Origin: Cuniculiplasma sp052315415
Lineage (GTDB): Archaea > Thermoplasmatota > Thermoplasmata > Thermoplasmatales > Thermoplasmataceae
Direction of reading: 5' to 3'
Assembly (NCBI GenBank): GCA_052315415.1
Contig: JBLSDH010000006.1
Location: 1-64,000 of the forward strand
DNA length: 64,000 nt
Shown piece by piece: positions 19,637 through 28,762 of the stretch (positions are counted from its first letter, which is position 1; each line of letters begins with the position of its first letter). A program made the position numbers and the translations under genes. The notes under the pieces are model-generated. The model saw only the letters and a list, made by a program, of their open reading frames with translations. It was not told where the DNA came from and ran no database searches.

Positions 19637-20207
19637 AATTTTCTACAGCTTTCAGAATGTCAGCTTTGGTAATAATCCCTTTTATCTCAAGTTTATCCGT
19701 AATGAGAACAGCATTTGAATGTCTCAGAATTGGGTATACAACAGATATTGGTGTTTTTCCTGGCAATTGTGGAAGTGCACTCCCCATAACTCTTGAAACT
19801 GGCATTTTTGAAAAAATTGAAGGATCGTGACCACGAAGTAGAAAATTGTTTATATCTTCCTCTGAAATGGTTCCAACAACCAGAGAGTTTTCGTTAAGAA
19901 CTGGCATCTGCGATATACCGTTGTTTTTAAGTTTCTCAATTGCATAAATGGTATAATCACTTGCAAAACAGCAGATCACATTTGATGTCATAATACGTTC
20001 TGCCGGTATTTCTATGTTTCTTGTCTTTTTGCTGAAGTTATAAAGGTAATCATATATTTTCTTAACATTTTCATAACTTGGGTTTATATCCCCTTTTTCC
20101 ATTCTTGCAATGTACGATTGACTGAGATTGAATTCCATTGCCACCTCTTTCTGACTCAATCCTAACGATTTTCTCATCTTAGCTATTTCCTGAAGTGTAG
20201 GTAACAT
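19617..20207 (-). CDS. XRE-type transcription regulator with two CBS domains
   Basis: 196 residues. The N-terminal helix-turn-helix (about 5-60) has LGLSQKEVAMEFNLSQSYIARMEKGD. Two CBS motifs follow: MTSNVICCFASDYTIYAI...ISQMPVLNE..VVGTISEEDI and PVSRVMG...TPISVVYPILRHSNAVLIT..IKGIITKADIL. CBS pairs sense adenine nucleotides, so this should link energy or ligand state to DNA binding. It is the first gene of an operon with carS and pth2. Its own promoter holds two 15-bp-spaced palindromic sites, which suggests autoregulation. Confidence 0.88.
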   Translation of the reverse strand: MLPTLQEIAKMRKSLGLSQKEVAMEFNLSQSYIARMEKGDINPSYENVKKIYDYLYNFSKKTRNIEIPAERIMTSNVICCFASDYTIYAIEKLKNNGISQMPVLNENSLVVGTISEEDINNFLLRGHDPSIFSKMPVSRVMGSALPQLPGKTPISVVYPILRHSNAVLITDKLEIKGIITKADILKAVENYAVTDI

Positions 20208-20210
20208 GGA

Positions 20211-20236
20211 AGTAATATTAACGTGAGTAATATTAA
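20211..20236 (-). promoter_or_regulatory. Duplicated palindromic operator at the XRE-CBS promoter
   Basis: The 11-mer agtaatattaa occurs at 20211-20221 and again at 20226-20236. Each copy contains the palindrome taatatta. On the minus strand they cover the TATA-like box (about 20231-20240) and the predicted start site just before ATG 20207. A dimeric XRE protein bound here would block its own promoter. Confidence 0.55.
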
Positions 20237-20300
20237 ATTTATCATGTCTTAATCAATATTTTAAAAGAGATTTAATTACATAATTACAATACAGTTTTAT

Positions 20301-21053
20301 ATGGAAGAAAATCAAAGGGGAAAAAACGTTCCATCTATCAAAAAATATATTGTATTGTCATTAATACTTTCCGTTCTTGTTGTTTTTGGATACGTTATTG
20401 CAGGGAATCCTTACGTTCTTTTTCTTCTTCCCTTGGTAATATTCATTTCTCTCCACTATTCTAATATTTGGGGAATATTGAAAAGATTGAAATATGGAAT
20501 TCCACTGATAATATTCGCACTTATTCTTCAGGCGGTTGTTCTTACCCCAATTACATATGTTGATCCAGGCACATTGCATTACAGTAATAATTCAGGCGAA
20601 TCTTTCAATCTTACTTTTTCACCATACACTGCCTCAGATGGGAATTTTACCATATATGCAAATTTTTCAGGTTTGCCAGAGGGTCATTTTAAACCTGTTA
20701 TCACAGTATATTCGGTGTTTCTTGGGTTTATCAACGCTGTTGTAAACACATCACTAAACAATGTTACTGAAACAAACGGATTCTACAATTTGTCTTACAA
20801 TCTTGGTAAATTACCCTCGGGTGCAATGGAGACCGAGATCACACTTAACTACACAGATCTAAATGTAAGCACAGGCTTTGTAAGAGGCCCAATAAATCTG
20901 CCTGAATATTCATATCTTTTCTTCATATTCACAAATTATCTGTTTCTTTATTTCTTCATTACACTATTATATATTGTTGGTCTCTTTATAGCAAGATCTG
21001 TTTCAAATGCTTCCAGGTTTAGATCACAGATGAGAAATCAGCAAAACAAATAA
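20301..21053 (+). CDS. Membrane protein with an extracytoplasmic beta domain, unknown function
   Basis: 250 residues. Three hydrophobic segments lie in the first 90 residues (about 15-33, 36-52, 65-85). Residues 90-210 form a polar domain with many N-x-S/T sequons (NFTIYANFSG, NTSLNNVTE, NLSYN), so it probably faces outside and is glycosylated. The last span is at about 213-240, followed by a basic tail. I recognise no family. It is divergent from the XRE-CBS gene across 93 bp that includes the duplicated operator, so the regulator might act on it too. ATG 20301 is the first start in frame. Confidence 0.65.
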   Translation: MEENQRGKNVPSIKKYIVLSLILSVLVVFGYVIAGNPYVLFLLPLVIFISLHYSNIWGILKRLKYGIPLIIFALILQAVVLTPITYVDPGTLHYSNNSGESFNLTFSPYTASDGNFTIYANFSGLPEGHFKPVITVYSVFLGFINAVVNTSLNNVTETNGFYNLSYNLGKLPSGAMETEITLNYTDLNVSTGFVRGPINLPEYSYLFFIFTNYLFLYFFITLLYIVGLFIARSVSNASRFRSQMRNQQNK

Positions 21054-21135
21054 TATATTCTTTACTTTTATTATATTTATTTATAATTTGATATATTTTT
21101 TATATTAACTACAGTCTATTCTATATAGATAAAAT

Positions 21136-21145
21136 CTTTATATAT
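21136..21145 (+). promoter_or_regulatory. TATA box of the AbrB-PhoU regulator
   Basis: The sequence ctttatatat is centred about 23 nt before ATG 21163, in a 109-bp AT-rich spacer. It fits a leaderless start. Confidence 0.5.
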
Positions 21146-21162
21146 ACCAATTATAAGTATTT

Positions 21163-22131
21163 ATGATACGTGAAACAAGAAAGGTACAGCTTACAGGGGG
21201 TTCAACATACATAGTATCTTTGCCACAAGACTGGGTCAAAAAAAATGCAATAGAGAAAGGATCAATAATAAATCTCTCTGTTGATAACGATTCACTTGTA
21301 ATATCACCAAAGGAAAAAAGAAAAATTGAAATTCACAAGACCATTGATCTGCAGGACAATTCAGATCTGGATCTTCTGCAAAGGACACTCATAGCAATGT
21401 ACATAGGAGGATACGACACACTTCAGATAAAATCTAGTGGATATATATCTGCCAGTGTTAAGGAGGTTGTTAGAAAGTACACCAGGCTTGTGATGGGTGT
21501 TGAGATATTTGAAGAAACCTCCAGGACAATTGTACTTCAAAACGTGCTGGATTATGAAACATTTCCAACACCAAACGCTTTGAAAAGGATGGTTGTGAAC
21601 GTACAGTCAATGCTTAACGATTCCATAAAGGTCATGGAATTCAAGAGCAATGAACTGATTGAAAACATAATAAGCAGAGATGATGATGTTGACAGGTACC
21701 ATTTCTACATAATAAAAGCTGCATCAAATGAAGCAGAAAACAGAACGGAAAGCGTATTTTATCTTTTCTTTTCCAGGATACTTGAGCGTGTTGCGGATCA
21801 CATCGTAAACATTAACCAGAACATGCTTGAAATGGATTTTCAGAATTTTTCAGAATTCAATGATGTAAAGGAATTTCTCGAAAAAATTGGTGTTATTTTT
21901 CAGAAGGCAACAACTCTTTTCTTTGGTTCCGATCTTAAAACCATGAACCAGCTGGTTAATTACAAGGGAGAATTTTTGAAAATAAAAATGGCACTTGTAA
22001 GGAAATATTCAAAAAACAGTTACATTTCATCAATAGTTGAGGATATTTCAAGGATAGGACTGTACTCCACAGATATTGCTGAACTGACTATGGACAGAAC
22101 TGTAACAAGAAATGATGAAGTTAAGGTATAA
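21163..22131 (+). CDS. AbrB-type DNA-binding / PhoU-domain regulator (phosphate uptake family)
   Basis: 322 residues. An N-terminal SpoVT/AbrB swapped-hairpin domain (RKVQLTGGSTYIVSLPQDWVKK... 5-45) is followed by two PhoU-type helical units. The second carries YLFFSRILERVADHIVNINQNM, the metal-binding E-x2-D-H pattern of PhoU. Archaeal AbrB-PhoU proteins are thought to regulate phosphate transport genes. No pst or pit transporter is in the window, so the target is unknown. The gene has its own promoter and converges on the ECF transporter operon. Confidence 0.88.
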   Translation: MIRETRKVQLTGGSTYIVSLPQDWVKKNAIEKGSIINLSVDNDSLVISPKEKRKIEIHKTIDLQDNSDLDLLQRTLIAMYIGGYDTLQIKSSGYISASVKEVVRKYTRLVMGVEIFEETSRTIVLQNVLDYETFPTPNALKRMVVNVQSMLNDSIKVMEFKSNELIENIISRDDDVDRYHFYIIKAASNEAENRTESVFYLFFSRILERVADHIVNINQNMLEMDFQNFSEFNDVKEFLEKIGVIFQKATTLFFGSDLKTMNQLVNYKGEFLKIKMALVRKYSKNSYISSIVEDISRIGLYSTDIAELTMDRTVTRNDEVKV

Positions 22132-22165
22132 TTAACTTAAAAATTATTTTATAAATGTATTGAAA

Positions 22166-23131
22166 TTATGTGAGATAGGGTATTGCCCTTCCAAATCCAG
22201 AAAGAAGGGCAACTAATGAGAGAGTAACAGCCAAAATAATAAACGTTGCAAATATGTAATCCTCTCTTCCAAGTTTCTTAACGCCGTAAAGTGTTCTTGT
22301 TTTGTAGGCTCTGAATGCCCTTGTATCTGCTGATATTGCAATATCTTTTGCGCCTCTGAATAGATGAACTATTGTTGGTACAATTGCCCTTATACCTGCT
22401 GCAAGAATATAAAAAACACGAATTCCCTTGAATCTCTTAGGCCCATAACCTCTAATCATCTGTATTTTTATTGCAGAATCAAATGATTCAAACACAAGGG
22501 GAATAGTTTTGAGTGCAACAATTATGGCAAAGGTTACTGGAATTGGAACCTTGATTTTTGCCATTGATTTTATTATCTGGGAAGGTGTACTCGTCTGAAT
22601 GAGCAGAAGACTGGCAACCAGTGCTGCAGTGAATCTGAATGAAATCTGGAAACTATAAATTATTGATTGAAGTGAAAGTTCCCTCACATAACCGAATATT
22701 GTGAAATAGGGGGGCCAAACCCATATTGTTGTAAAATTCTTCACACTCGTGTGTAGGGCCAAAGCAATAATCTCAGGAGGTTCAGAGGGGGCATATGACC
22801 AGACCGTTCCAATGATGGTGGAAAAAAGAAGAAGTGAAACGAGAAAAATCTTTCTTGATGAATTTTTTAATGTTATCCATGAGAGAAGTATTGCTACTGT
22901 AATAATGGCCCCAATCCACCAAACCACATATGCTGCTATTATTACAATTACAAAGGAAAGAAGAATTTTAAGGGCAGCATTAGTTTTGTAATAAAATGTG
23001 TTGTAATTGTCATATGTGGTGAGTTCTCTGAATCCAGTTATGCCTATTGCCCCCAGTATAAGATAAAAAGGGACTGTTACTCCAAATATGAATAGAAGCC
23101 AGCTTATTATTGTATCAATTATACTGTACAC
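22166..23131 (-). CDS. ecfT: ECF transporter transmembrane subunit EcfT
   Basis: 321 residues with six to seven hydrophobic segments. The cytoplasmic coupling helices carry the two EcfT short motifs in IQMIRGYGP (ARG-like) and AISADTRAFRAY, which contact the two ATPase domains. It joins the ATPase to the substrate-binding S component in group II or dedicated ECF importers. GTG start, overlapping the ATPase gene by 17 nt. Order in the operon is S, ATPase, T. Confidence 0.9.
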   Translation of the reverse strand: MYSIIDTIISWLLFIFGVTVPFYLILGAIGITGFRELTTYDNYNTFYYKTNAALKILLSFVIVIIAAYVVWWIGAIITVAILLSWITLKNSSRKIFLVSLLLFSTIIGTVWSYAPSEPPEIIALALHTSVKNFTTIWVWPPYFTIFGYVRELSLQSIIYSFQISFRFTAALVASLLLIQTSTPSQIIKSMAKIKVPIPVTFAIIVALKTIPLVFESFDSAIKIQMIRGYGPKRFKGIRVFYILAAGIRAIVPTIVHLFRGAKDIAISADTRAFRAYKTRTLYGVKKLGREDYIFATFIILAVTLSLVALLSGFGRAIPYLT

Positions 23132-24725
23132 CTAAATCATCCTCCATGTTGTATCTTAATAGAAAATCAGATGGGGGTAAAACATGGTATTTAGAAGACT
23201 TTAGGAAAATTTCTTCCGGCTCCCCCTCATGAATTATTTTCCCCTCAGAGAGTATACCAATTCGGTCTGAATATCTGTATGCAAATCTTGAATCATGTGT
23301 AACAATAATAAAGGAATACCCCTGGGATGAAAGTGCTCTCAATTCTTCACCCAGTATCTTTTTGTGATAAAAGTCCTGTCCAGATGTAGGTTCGTCCATG
23401 AGAATAATGTCAGCTGATGATGAAAGAGAAGCACCCATGCACACTCTTCTTCTCTGTCCTGTACTCAAAGATAGTGGATCCATTTTTCTTTTATCTTCCA
23501 GAGAGAACATTTTGATGAAAAAATCTCCCTTCTCTTTGTAGTTCTTAATTTTTCTCATTTTTCCTGAAAAGTAAATCTCATATTCCACAGTCCTGTTAAC
23601 AAGCATCAAGTCAAAACTCTGTGGGAGATAAGCAATGTATTTTCCACGGTCTGCGTAGTCATAGGATGAAATGTCTTCACCTTTATAATAAACGATTTCC
23701 TTTTTTGTGAACACCCTTTTGTCAAGAAAATCCATAATTGATTTAATCAGAGTGGTCTTGCCTGCCCCGTTTTTTCCCATTATGCAGTAAATTTCACCTT
23801 CCCTTAATGAAAGAGATGTTTCAAGAATTTTATGCCCTTCAACTTCCACACTTCCTGAATATTTTAGTATCACATTCCCGTTTGTGTTTCTTTTTCTATG
23901 GGAGAGTTTGATATTATTCTCCAAAATTTTTTTCTTTACAATGTTGATGTCCACAGTATCAAGGCCAAGTTTGTTGGCGTAAATATATTCCTCCGGAATT
24001 TCAATCCCAGAATTCAGAAGTATTTCCACGTGCTGCAAGAGTTCAGACTTATGAACATCAAGTTTTATCTCCCCATTATCCACAACAACAATCCGATCAA
24101 CGAATGGAAATGCCCTCTCAACCTTGTGTTCCACAAGAACCATCGTGATCCTGTTCTTGTTTTCTTTGAGAAATTCAAATATTTTTTCAGTTCCCTCAGG
24201 ATCAATGTTTGAAGTGGGTTCGTCAAGTATGAGAATCTCAGGTTCCATGGCAAGCACCGAGGCAAGAGCAACTCTCTGAAGTTCTCCTCCTGATAATTTT
24301 GTCGTCTCTCTTTCTAGAAAATCAGATATGCCGGTTTTTTCAATGGCAAGTTTCACTCTTCTGTCTATTTCAGCAACAGGCAAGTTGAGGTTTTCAGGCC
24401 CGAATGAAATTTCATCTGTGATGGAAAAACTCAGTACCTGTCTTTCCGGATCCTGTAATAATGTTCCAACAATTCTTGATATATCCGAAATTTTCATTTT
24501 CCTCTGATCCAGGCCGTTTAAAAGTATGGTACCCGTAAGATTTCCATGAATAACCGAGGGGATTATACCATTGATGATGTTTACAAGTGTGGATTTTCCA
24601 GATCCTGATTTTCCTGTTATTAGAACGGTTTCACCAGTTTCAATCACAAAATTTTTTATTCTAAGGGCAGGTGTTTCCTGTCCCATATATTTGAATTCCA
24701 AATCTCTTATCTCTACTGCCTTCAT
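23115..24725 (-). CDS. ecfA: ECF transporter ATPase, two fused ABC domains
   Basis: 536 residues in two nucleotide-binding domains. Domain 1 has Walker A GKSGSGKST (about 38-46), signature LSGGELQRV and Walker B LILDEPTS. Domain 2 begins near residue 290 with Walker A GKNGAGKTT, the variant signature LSTGQRRRV and Walker B ILMDEPTSG. It powers vitamin or metal uptake with EcfT. Fusion of EcfA1 and EcfA2 in one chain is common in archaea. The start overlaps the S-component stop (ATGA). Confidence 0.93.
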   Translation of the reverse strand: MKAVEIRDLEFKYMGQETPALRIKNFVIETGETVLITGKSGSGKSTLVNIINGIIPSVIHGNLTGTILLNGLDQRKMKISDISRIVGTLLQDPERQVLSFSITDEISFGPENLNLPVAEIDRRVKLAIEKTGISDFLERETTKLSGGELQRVALASVLAMEPEILILDEPTSNIDPEGTEKIFEFLKENKNRITMVLVEHKVERAFPFVDRIVVVDNGEIKLDVHKSELLQHVEILLNSGIEIPEEYIYANKLGLDTVDINIVKKKILENNIKLSHRKRNTNGNVILKYSGSVEVEGHKILETSLSLREGEIYCIMGKNGAGKTTLIKSIMDFLDKRVFTKKEIVYYKGEDISSYDYADRGKYIAYLPQSFDLMLVNRTVEYEIYFSGKMRKIKNYKEKGDFFIKMFSLEDKRKMDPLSLSTGQRRRVCMGASLSSSADIILMDEPTSGQDFYHKKILGEELRALSSQGYSFIIVTHDSRFAYRYSDRIGILSEGKIIHEGEPEEIFLKSSKYHVLPPSDFLLRYNMEDDLGVQYN

Positions 24726-25444
24726 GATCCCAGTACTCTTGAAACCCTTTTTGCAATTATACCAGCGAGAGCACCAAATACTATGTCTCCCGGAATTGAC
24801 TCAGCAAAGGTAAACAGAATTTTTGACCAGTTTACTATTGAACCATAAAGGAATGGCCCGAAGAAAGCCCTGTAGAAAAATGGATCCGGGAAAGCCCAGG
24901 TGAATCCAACTATTGCTCCAATCATAACTGGAAAAAGTAAATTTGGTCTCCCGTTTTTTTCTTCTTTATCTGAATAATTGAACAGCTTTCCTTTTGTGAA
25001 CACAATTGCAAGATCAATCAGCAATCCGTATGTTAATGCCTCGTAGAATACAAATACGGGCTCTCCCGAAAAACCATAATGAACAAGATCTCCTAGTATA
25101 TCGAATATGGCAAGGCTAAGCATACCAACACCTGGTTTTCTGACCAGTCCTGCAACTATGAAAAGAACAACTATCCTTCCAAAAAACCCAAAACCTATGA
25201 ATGCTGAAAGCCCTGGAGGTACTATTTTATCAAGCAGTGGACCTATGAAAAACTCCCACACAACGGTAAAAGCTGCTCCTATACCTATGTACACAAAGTC
25301 TACGGTGGAAAAATTTTCCAAGCCTTTGTTTCTTCTGTAAAAATAGATCACTATACCAAGTGCAAGCGCGAAATATATCACCACTATTTCCCACGGAATC
25401 ATGCCTGGGACTGTGGTATATGCTCCTATTCCATTGAAGGACAT
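24722..25444 (-). CDS. ECF transporter substrate-binding S component, substrate unknown
   Basis: 240 residues with six or more hydrophobic segments, first gene of the ECF operon. It contains VYIGIGAAFTVVWEFFIGPL, GFGFFGRIVVLFIVAGLVRKPG and EALTYGLLIDLAIVF, an arrangement resembling YkoE/ThiW/HmpT-like vitamin S components. A thiamine-precursor role is possible but not proven, since no THI-box-like RNA was seen upstream. An extra N-terminal hydrophobic segment (WEIVVIYFALALGIVIYF) precedes the core. Divergent from the phosphatase gene across about 130 bp. Confidence 0.8.
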   Translation of the reverse strand: MSFNGIGAYTTVPGMIPWEIVVIYFALALGIVIYFYRRNKGLENFSTVDFVYIGIGAAFTVVWEFFIGPLLDKIVPPGLSAFIGFGFFGRIVVLFIVAGLVRKPGVGMLSLAIFDILGDLVHYGFSGEPVFVFYEALTYGLLIDLAIVFTKGKLFNYSDKEEKNGRPNLLFPVMIGAIVGFTWAFPDPFFYRAFFGPFLYGSIVNWSKILFTFAESIPGDIVFGALAGIIAKRVSRVLGS

Positions 25445-25576
25445 AATTTTTTATGAGGGGATCATACTTTTAGATTTTGAATATAATAAAAATAATGCAA
25501 TGTAAAATATATATTGAATTTATTCCATCATAAAGTATGGAAGAAACATATTAGATTGAAGTATAATTCTCGAAGC

Positions 25577-26686
25577 ATGATATTTCCGGATTACGACGGA
25601 GGAAGCATCTACAACCTTTCTCAAACTGTTATGAAATCACTTGGGCTAAAGGTCTCTGGAAAAACAATTAAGGGATTAAATGAAGATGAAAAAAAGATGT
25701 GTGTTGTTTTGATGGATGGTTTTGGATATAACATGGCATTAAATGCCGGTGTTATTGGCAATGAGGACAGGTATATAACATCGGTATTTCCATCCATAAC
25801 AACAACAGTTCTAACAACAATGATGTCTGGATTGATGCCAGGTGAACATGGTGTTCTTGGGGTTTCAACATATCTGAAAAAGTTTGGATCAATAATCAAC
25901 AATTTCGATTATTCTTCAATATACTCAAAAGAGAGAGATCAGCTGAGGGAGGTAATGCCAATGAGGGAAGCCTTCAGTGTTAATGACATATGCACATTAG
26001 GAGAACAGAATGGAAAAAGTGTATGTGTTATTGCTCCTCAGTTTACAGCAAAATCTGAATTATCCACGCTGACTCATGGTGTTGGGGGTAAAAGGGAGTA
26101 CTATTCAGGAGTTTTTGATTGCTTCACTTCACTTAGAAAGGCACTCTCATCAAATTATGACTATGTTTATGCATATCTTCCATTTGTGGATTCAATGGCC
26201 CACAAGTATGGACCGGATGGAATGCCTACGGTAGAAGCCATAAGATACACCTTCAGAAATGTAAAACAGATTTTGGAAGAACATAAAAGGGACTACACAT
26301 CCGTTATAACCGCAGATCATGGCCATGTGAGAACAACAGAGGAGCTTAATGTGAAAGAAATTGTAGACAGATACTGTTCCACGGTACCCTTTGGGGCAAG
26401 CAGGTCACTCTTTCTTTCAGCAGACAATTTTTCAGGTCTTAGGGAGGAAATGAGCAAATATGAAGATGCTGCAATATTTGAAGCAACAGACAAAAACATA
26501 ACAAATCTAATGGGGTCTTTGAAAATTAAGGAGAAAACATCTTTCAATACAATTATTGCTGCAACATCCGGCAGATCTTATAACTATCCAAAAACTGCAG
26601 ACGATGGACTTGAACAGAAATTTCTGGGAAAACATGGAGGACTTTCAGAGGATGAAATGTTAATACCACTGGTGGTTATTCAATGA
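25577..26686 (+). CDS. Alkaline phosphatase superfamily protein (phosphodiesterase / nucleotide pyrophosphatase type)
   Basis: 369 residues from ATG 25577; an in-frame TTG at 25514 would add 21 residues and is less likely. Metal ligands of the superfamily are visible: MDGFG (Asp), FPSITTTVLTTMMSG (nucleophilic Thr region), PFVDSMAHKYGPDG (Asp and His), TADHGH (Asp-His) and a C-terminal KHGG (His). A two-zinc phosphodiesterase cleaving nucleotide or sugar-phosphate diesters is expected. It lacks a signal peptide, so it acts in the cytoplasm. It overlaps the following HAD gene by 4 nt. Confidence 0.85.
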   Translation: MIFPDYDGGSIYNLSQTVMKSLGLKVSGKTIKGLNEDEKKMCVVLMDGFGYNMALNAGVIGNEDRYITSVFPSITTTVLTTMMSGLMPGEHGVLGVSTYLKKFGSIINNFDYSSIYSKERDQLREVMPMREAFSVNDICTLGEQNGKSVCVIAPQFTAKSELSTLTHGVGGKREYYSGVFDCFTSLRKALSSNYDYVYAYLPFVDSMAHKYGPDGMPTVEAIRYTFRNVKQILEEHKRDYTSVITADHGHVRTTEELNVKEIVDRYCSTVPFGASRSLFLSADNFSGLREEMSKYEDAAIFEATDKNITNLMGSLKIKEKTSFNTIIAATSGRSYNYPKTADDGLEQKFLGKHGGLSEDEMLIPLVVIQ

Positions 26687-27423
26687 GGGCTGTCTTTTTT
26701 GATTTTGACAATACAATTTATGATGATCTTTCAGCAATGAGAAGGACTTTCATTCAACTGAGAAAAGAATACAGATTTATGAAGCCAATACCGCTGGATG
26801 AATTGATTTCAAGATTCTATTTCACTGATTACAATCTTAAGTCTTTACTGGAAAATAATGTAATTCCAGAAAAAACAAATGAAATAAGGACAGAAAGATT
26901 CCTTGAAATGGTTGGGCTTCCACTGAGGCAGGATAAAGTTCTGGAGATTCATAACAGGATAAGGGAACTTCACATTAAATTTGGAAAATTATATCCTGGT
27001 GTGATACCTCTTCTCAAATATCTGAAGAAAAATGGCTATGTTTTAGGAATAGTGACAAATCATATGAGTTCATATCAGCAGCTAAAAATCAAGGCAACAG
27101 GTATAGGCCATTTCTTTGATTTTATGGTTGCCGCATATGATCATAATGCCTTTAAACCTGAAACCAGGATCTTTGAAATTGCACAGGAAATGTGCGCTGT
27201 GGAAAAGGAAAATACCGTAATGATTGGAGATAACTGGAAGGCCGATATTGAAGGAGCCATAAATTATGGAATATCTGCAATATGGGTTAATTTTAAGAAT
27301 CAACCACTTCCTGCAGAGATAGATATAGAATCAATCAGGTCTTTCACTCCTCTCAGTGAAGTTATTAAAACAATTGAAATTTCATACAGTAAAAAATTAC
27401 GTAGGAGTGAAGTAATAAAATAA
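26683..27423 (+). CDS. HAD-superfamily hydrolase
   Basis: 246 residues. Motif I is FFDFDNTIYDD (nucleophile Asp8), motif II is GIVTNH, the motif III lysine is in FKPETRIFE, and motif IV is GDNWKADIEGA. A helical cap lies between about 18 and 95. These enzymes dephosphorylate small phosphometabolites. The partner phosphodiesterase, translationally coupled by ATGA, suggests they may act in sequence: first diester cleavage, then phosphomonoester removal. The substrate is unknown. Confidence 0.87.
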   Translation: MRAVFFDFDNTIYDDLSAMRRTFIQLRKEYRFMKPIPLDELISRFYFTDYNLKSLLENNVIPEKTNEIRTERFLEMVGLPLRQDKVLEIHNRIRELHIKFGKLYPGVIPLLKYLKKNGYVLGIVTNHMSSYQQLKIKATGIGHFFDFMVAAYDHNAFKPETRIFEIAQEMCAVEKENTVMIGDNWKADIEGAINYGISAIWVNFKNQPLPAEIDIESIRSFTPLSEVIKTIEISYSKKLRRSEVIK

Positions 27424-27439
27424 ATGATTTATTTAAAAA

Positions 27440-28108
27440 TCAATAGACACGACGATTTCTTTCAAAGAATGCCTTAACATGTGGTCTTGTCAGGTATATT
27501 ACAACTATCAGATTGAAAAGAAAGCTAAGAATTACAAATGGGCCAAGGAAAAGGATGGATGCTATGGAACCTAAGAGACCAATTATTGAGAATACCAATA
27601 GCAATACTCTGGCCCAGTTTTTTCCCTTGTAGAATGAATAGTAAAAGAAGAAATAAATAATACCAAATACAAGTGCTATAACACCAATTATCAAAAATAT
27701 TATTTCAGCACCTGTGGATACGGAAGTTGAGGTAACGTTAACACTGTGCTGTGTACCAGTTGAAGTTATTACAATACCTGAAAGAAAATTAGGTAATACA
27801 AGAAGAGCAATGCCGATAAAAATAAAGCCGAGAGAGCTAAGCATCCCAAGAATTCCAAGAACTGTCACTCCAAATGGTCTTGGGATATACTGTGATTGAG
27901 GGGCTGACATTGGGCCCTCACCCATTGTTAGGTCAGCACCGCAGTTGAGGCATTTCCTGACTCCTTCCGGATTAGAAAAACCACACCTTCTGCAATTCAA
28001 ACCCTGTTGGAATTGGCCTTGCTGATTAGCCTTAGGAAGCTGGTTTCCACATTGTATGCAGAAATCATATCCAGAGGGGTTCTCTGCTCCACAGTTTGGA
28101 CATTTCAT
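27440..28108 (-). CDS. Double zinc-ribbon membrane protein
   Basis: 222 residues. Two N-terminal CxxC-x10-CxxC ribbons (Cys3/6/17/20 and Cys39/42/53/56) are cytoplasmic. A flexible Gln/Pro linker follows, then about four hydrophobic spans (81-106, 135-158, 166-186, 188-206). Between the first two spans lies a short Thr/Ser-rich outer loop with NVT. Zinc-ribbon proteins of this kind are common in archaea and have no assigned role. Possibly followed in the same direction by nothing; it converges on the HAD gene with 16 nt between stops. Confidence 0.7.
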   Translation of the reverse strand: MKCPNCGAENPSGYDFCIQCGNQLPKANQQGQFQQGLNCRRCGFSNPEGVRKCLNCGADLTMGEGPMSAPQSQYIPRPFGVTVLGILGMLSSLGFIFIGIALLVLPNFLSGIVITSTGTQHSVNVTSTSVSTGAEIIFLIIGVIALVFGIIYFFFYYSFYKGKNWARVLLLVFSIIGLLGSIASILFLGPFVILSFLFNLIVVIYLTRPHVKAFFERNRRVY

Positions 28109-28149
28109 TAAATAGTAATTTTTTTAAATACATAAATATTTTTATACGT

Positions 28150-28656
28150 TCATTTAACTTTTTGGAACTTTTTGTTATTTATTCGTTCGTAAAGTTCAAT
28201 ATAAAGCCCCCCAAGAATGAATAATATGCCGAATATTCTTGCATCTTCTGATATGAGATCCCTAACCTTGTATGTAGTATGGTAAGTATCACTGTACATG
28301 GATATTATGTAAAGATGGTACTGCTCCTGGATTGGGCCTATTGGTTTTGCATAAAAGGAGGCAAAAAAGAAAAATAGTAAAATGCCAAAAATTGCGCTCA
28401 ACAATGAAAGCATGTGAAAATTAACTATTTTCATCTTTTTTTTATCCAGAAATGTACACAACACTCCAAAAATTACCATTATGACACCAATGGCAACTAC
28501 CACACCAATCAAACTGTAATTATACGCAACTGATTCATATACAAATGAAAGCGGGCCGATCATTATCATGATTATGCCCATTAGAATGTAAAGATAGAAA
28601 AGAAATCTTTTATCAACAAGTGCTGTGCTATTTTGATTAGATTTTGTTTCGTTCAT
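28150..28656 (-). CDS. Small membrane protein of unknown function
   Basis: 168 residues with four predicted spans (about 15-35, 44-66, 76-98 and 138-156). A polar outer loop of some 35 residues between spans 3 and 4 (AKPIGPIQEQYHLYIISMYSDTYHTTY) is rich in Tyr. The N terminus has NESK-type sequons but should be cytoplasmic. No family recognised. It lies 41 nt upstream of the zinc-ribbon gene on the same strand, so the two are probably an operon of membrane proteins. Confidence 0.6.
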   Translation of the reverse strand: MNETKSNQNSTALVDKRFLFYLYILMGIIMIMIGPLSFVYESVAYNYSLIGVVVAIGVIMVIFGVLCTFLDKKKMKIVNFHMLSLLSAIFGILLFFFFASFYAKPIGPIQEQYHLYIISMYSDTYHTTYKVRDLISEDARIFGILFILGGLYIELYERINNKKFQKVK

Positions 28657-28762
28657 GCCTTTACACTGTAAGTGGAGTCATAAAATTTTTCTATATATAA
28701 AATCAAAATTTAATATTCTAAATATTTAAAATTGATTAAATATACTTTCTGGATACGGATTC

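Noticed and set aside
25445..25576. Riboswitch upstream of the ECF S component
   Set aside because: No conserved thiamine-, cobalamin- or other known aptamer pattern could be read in this short AT-rich divergent spacer.
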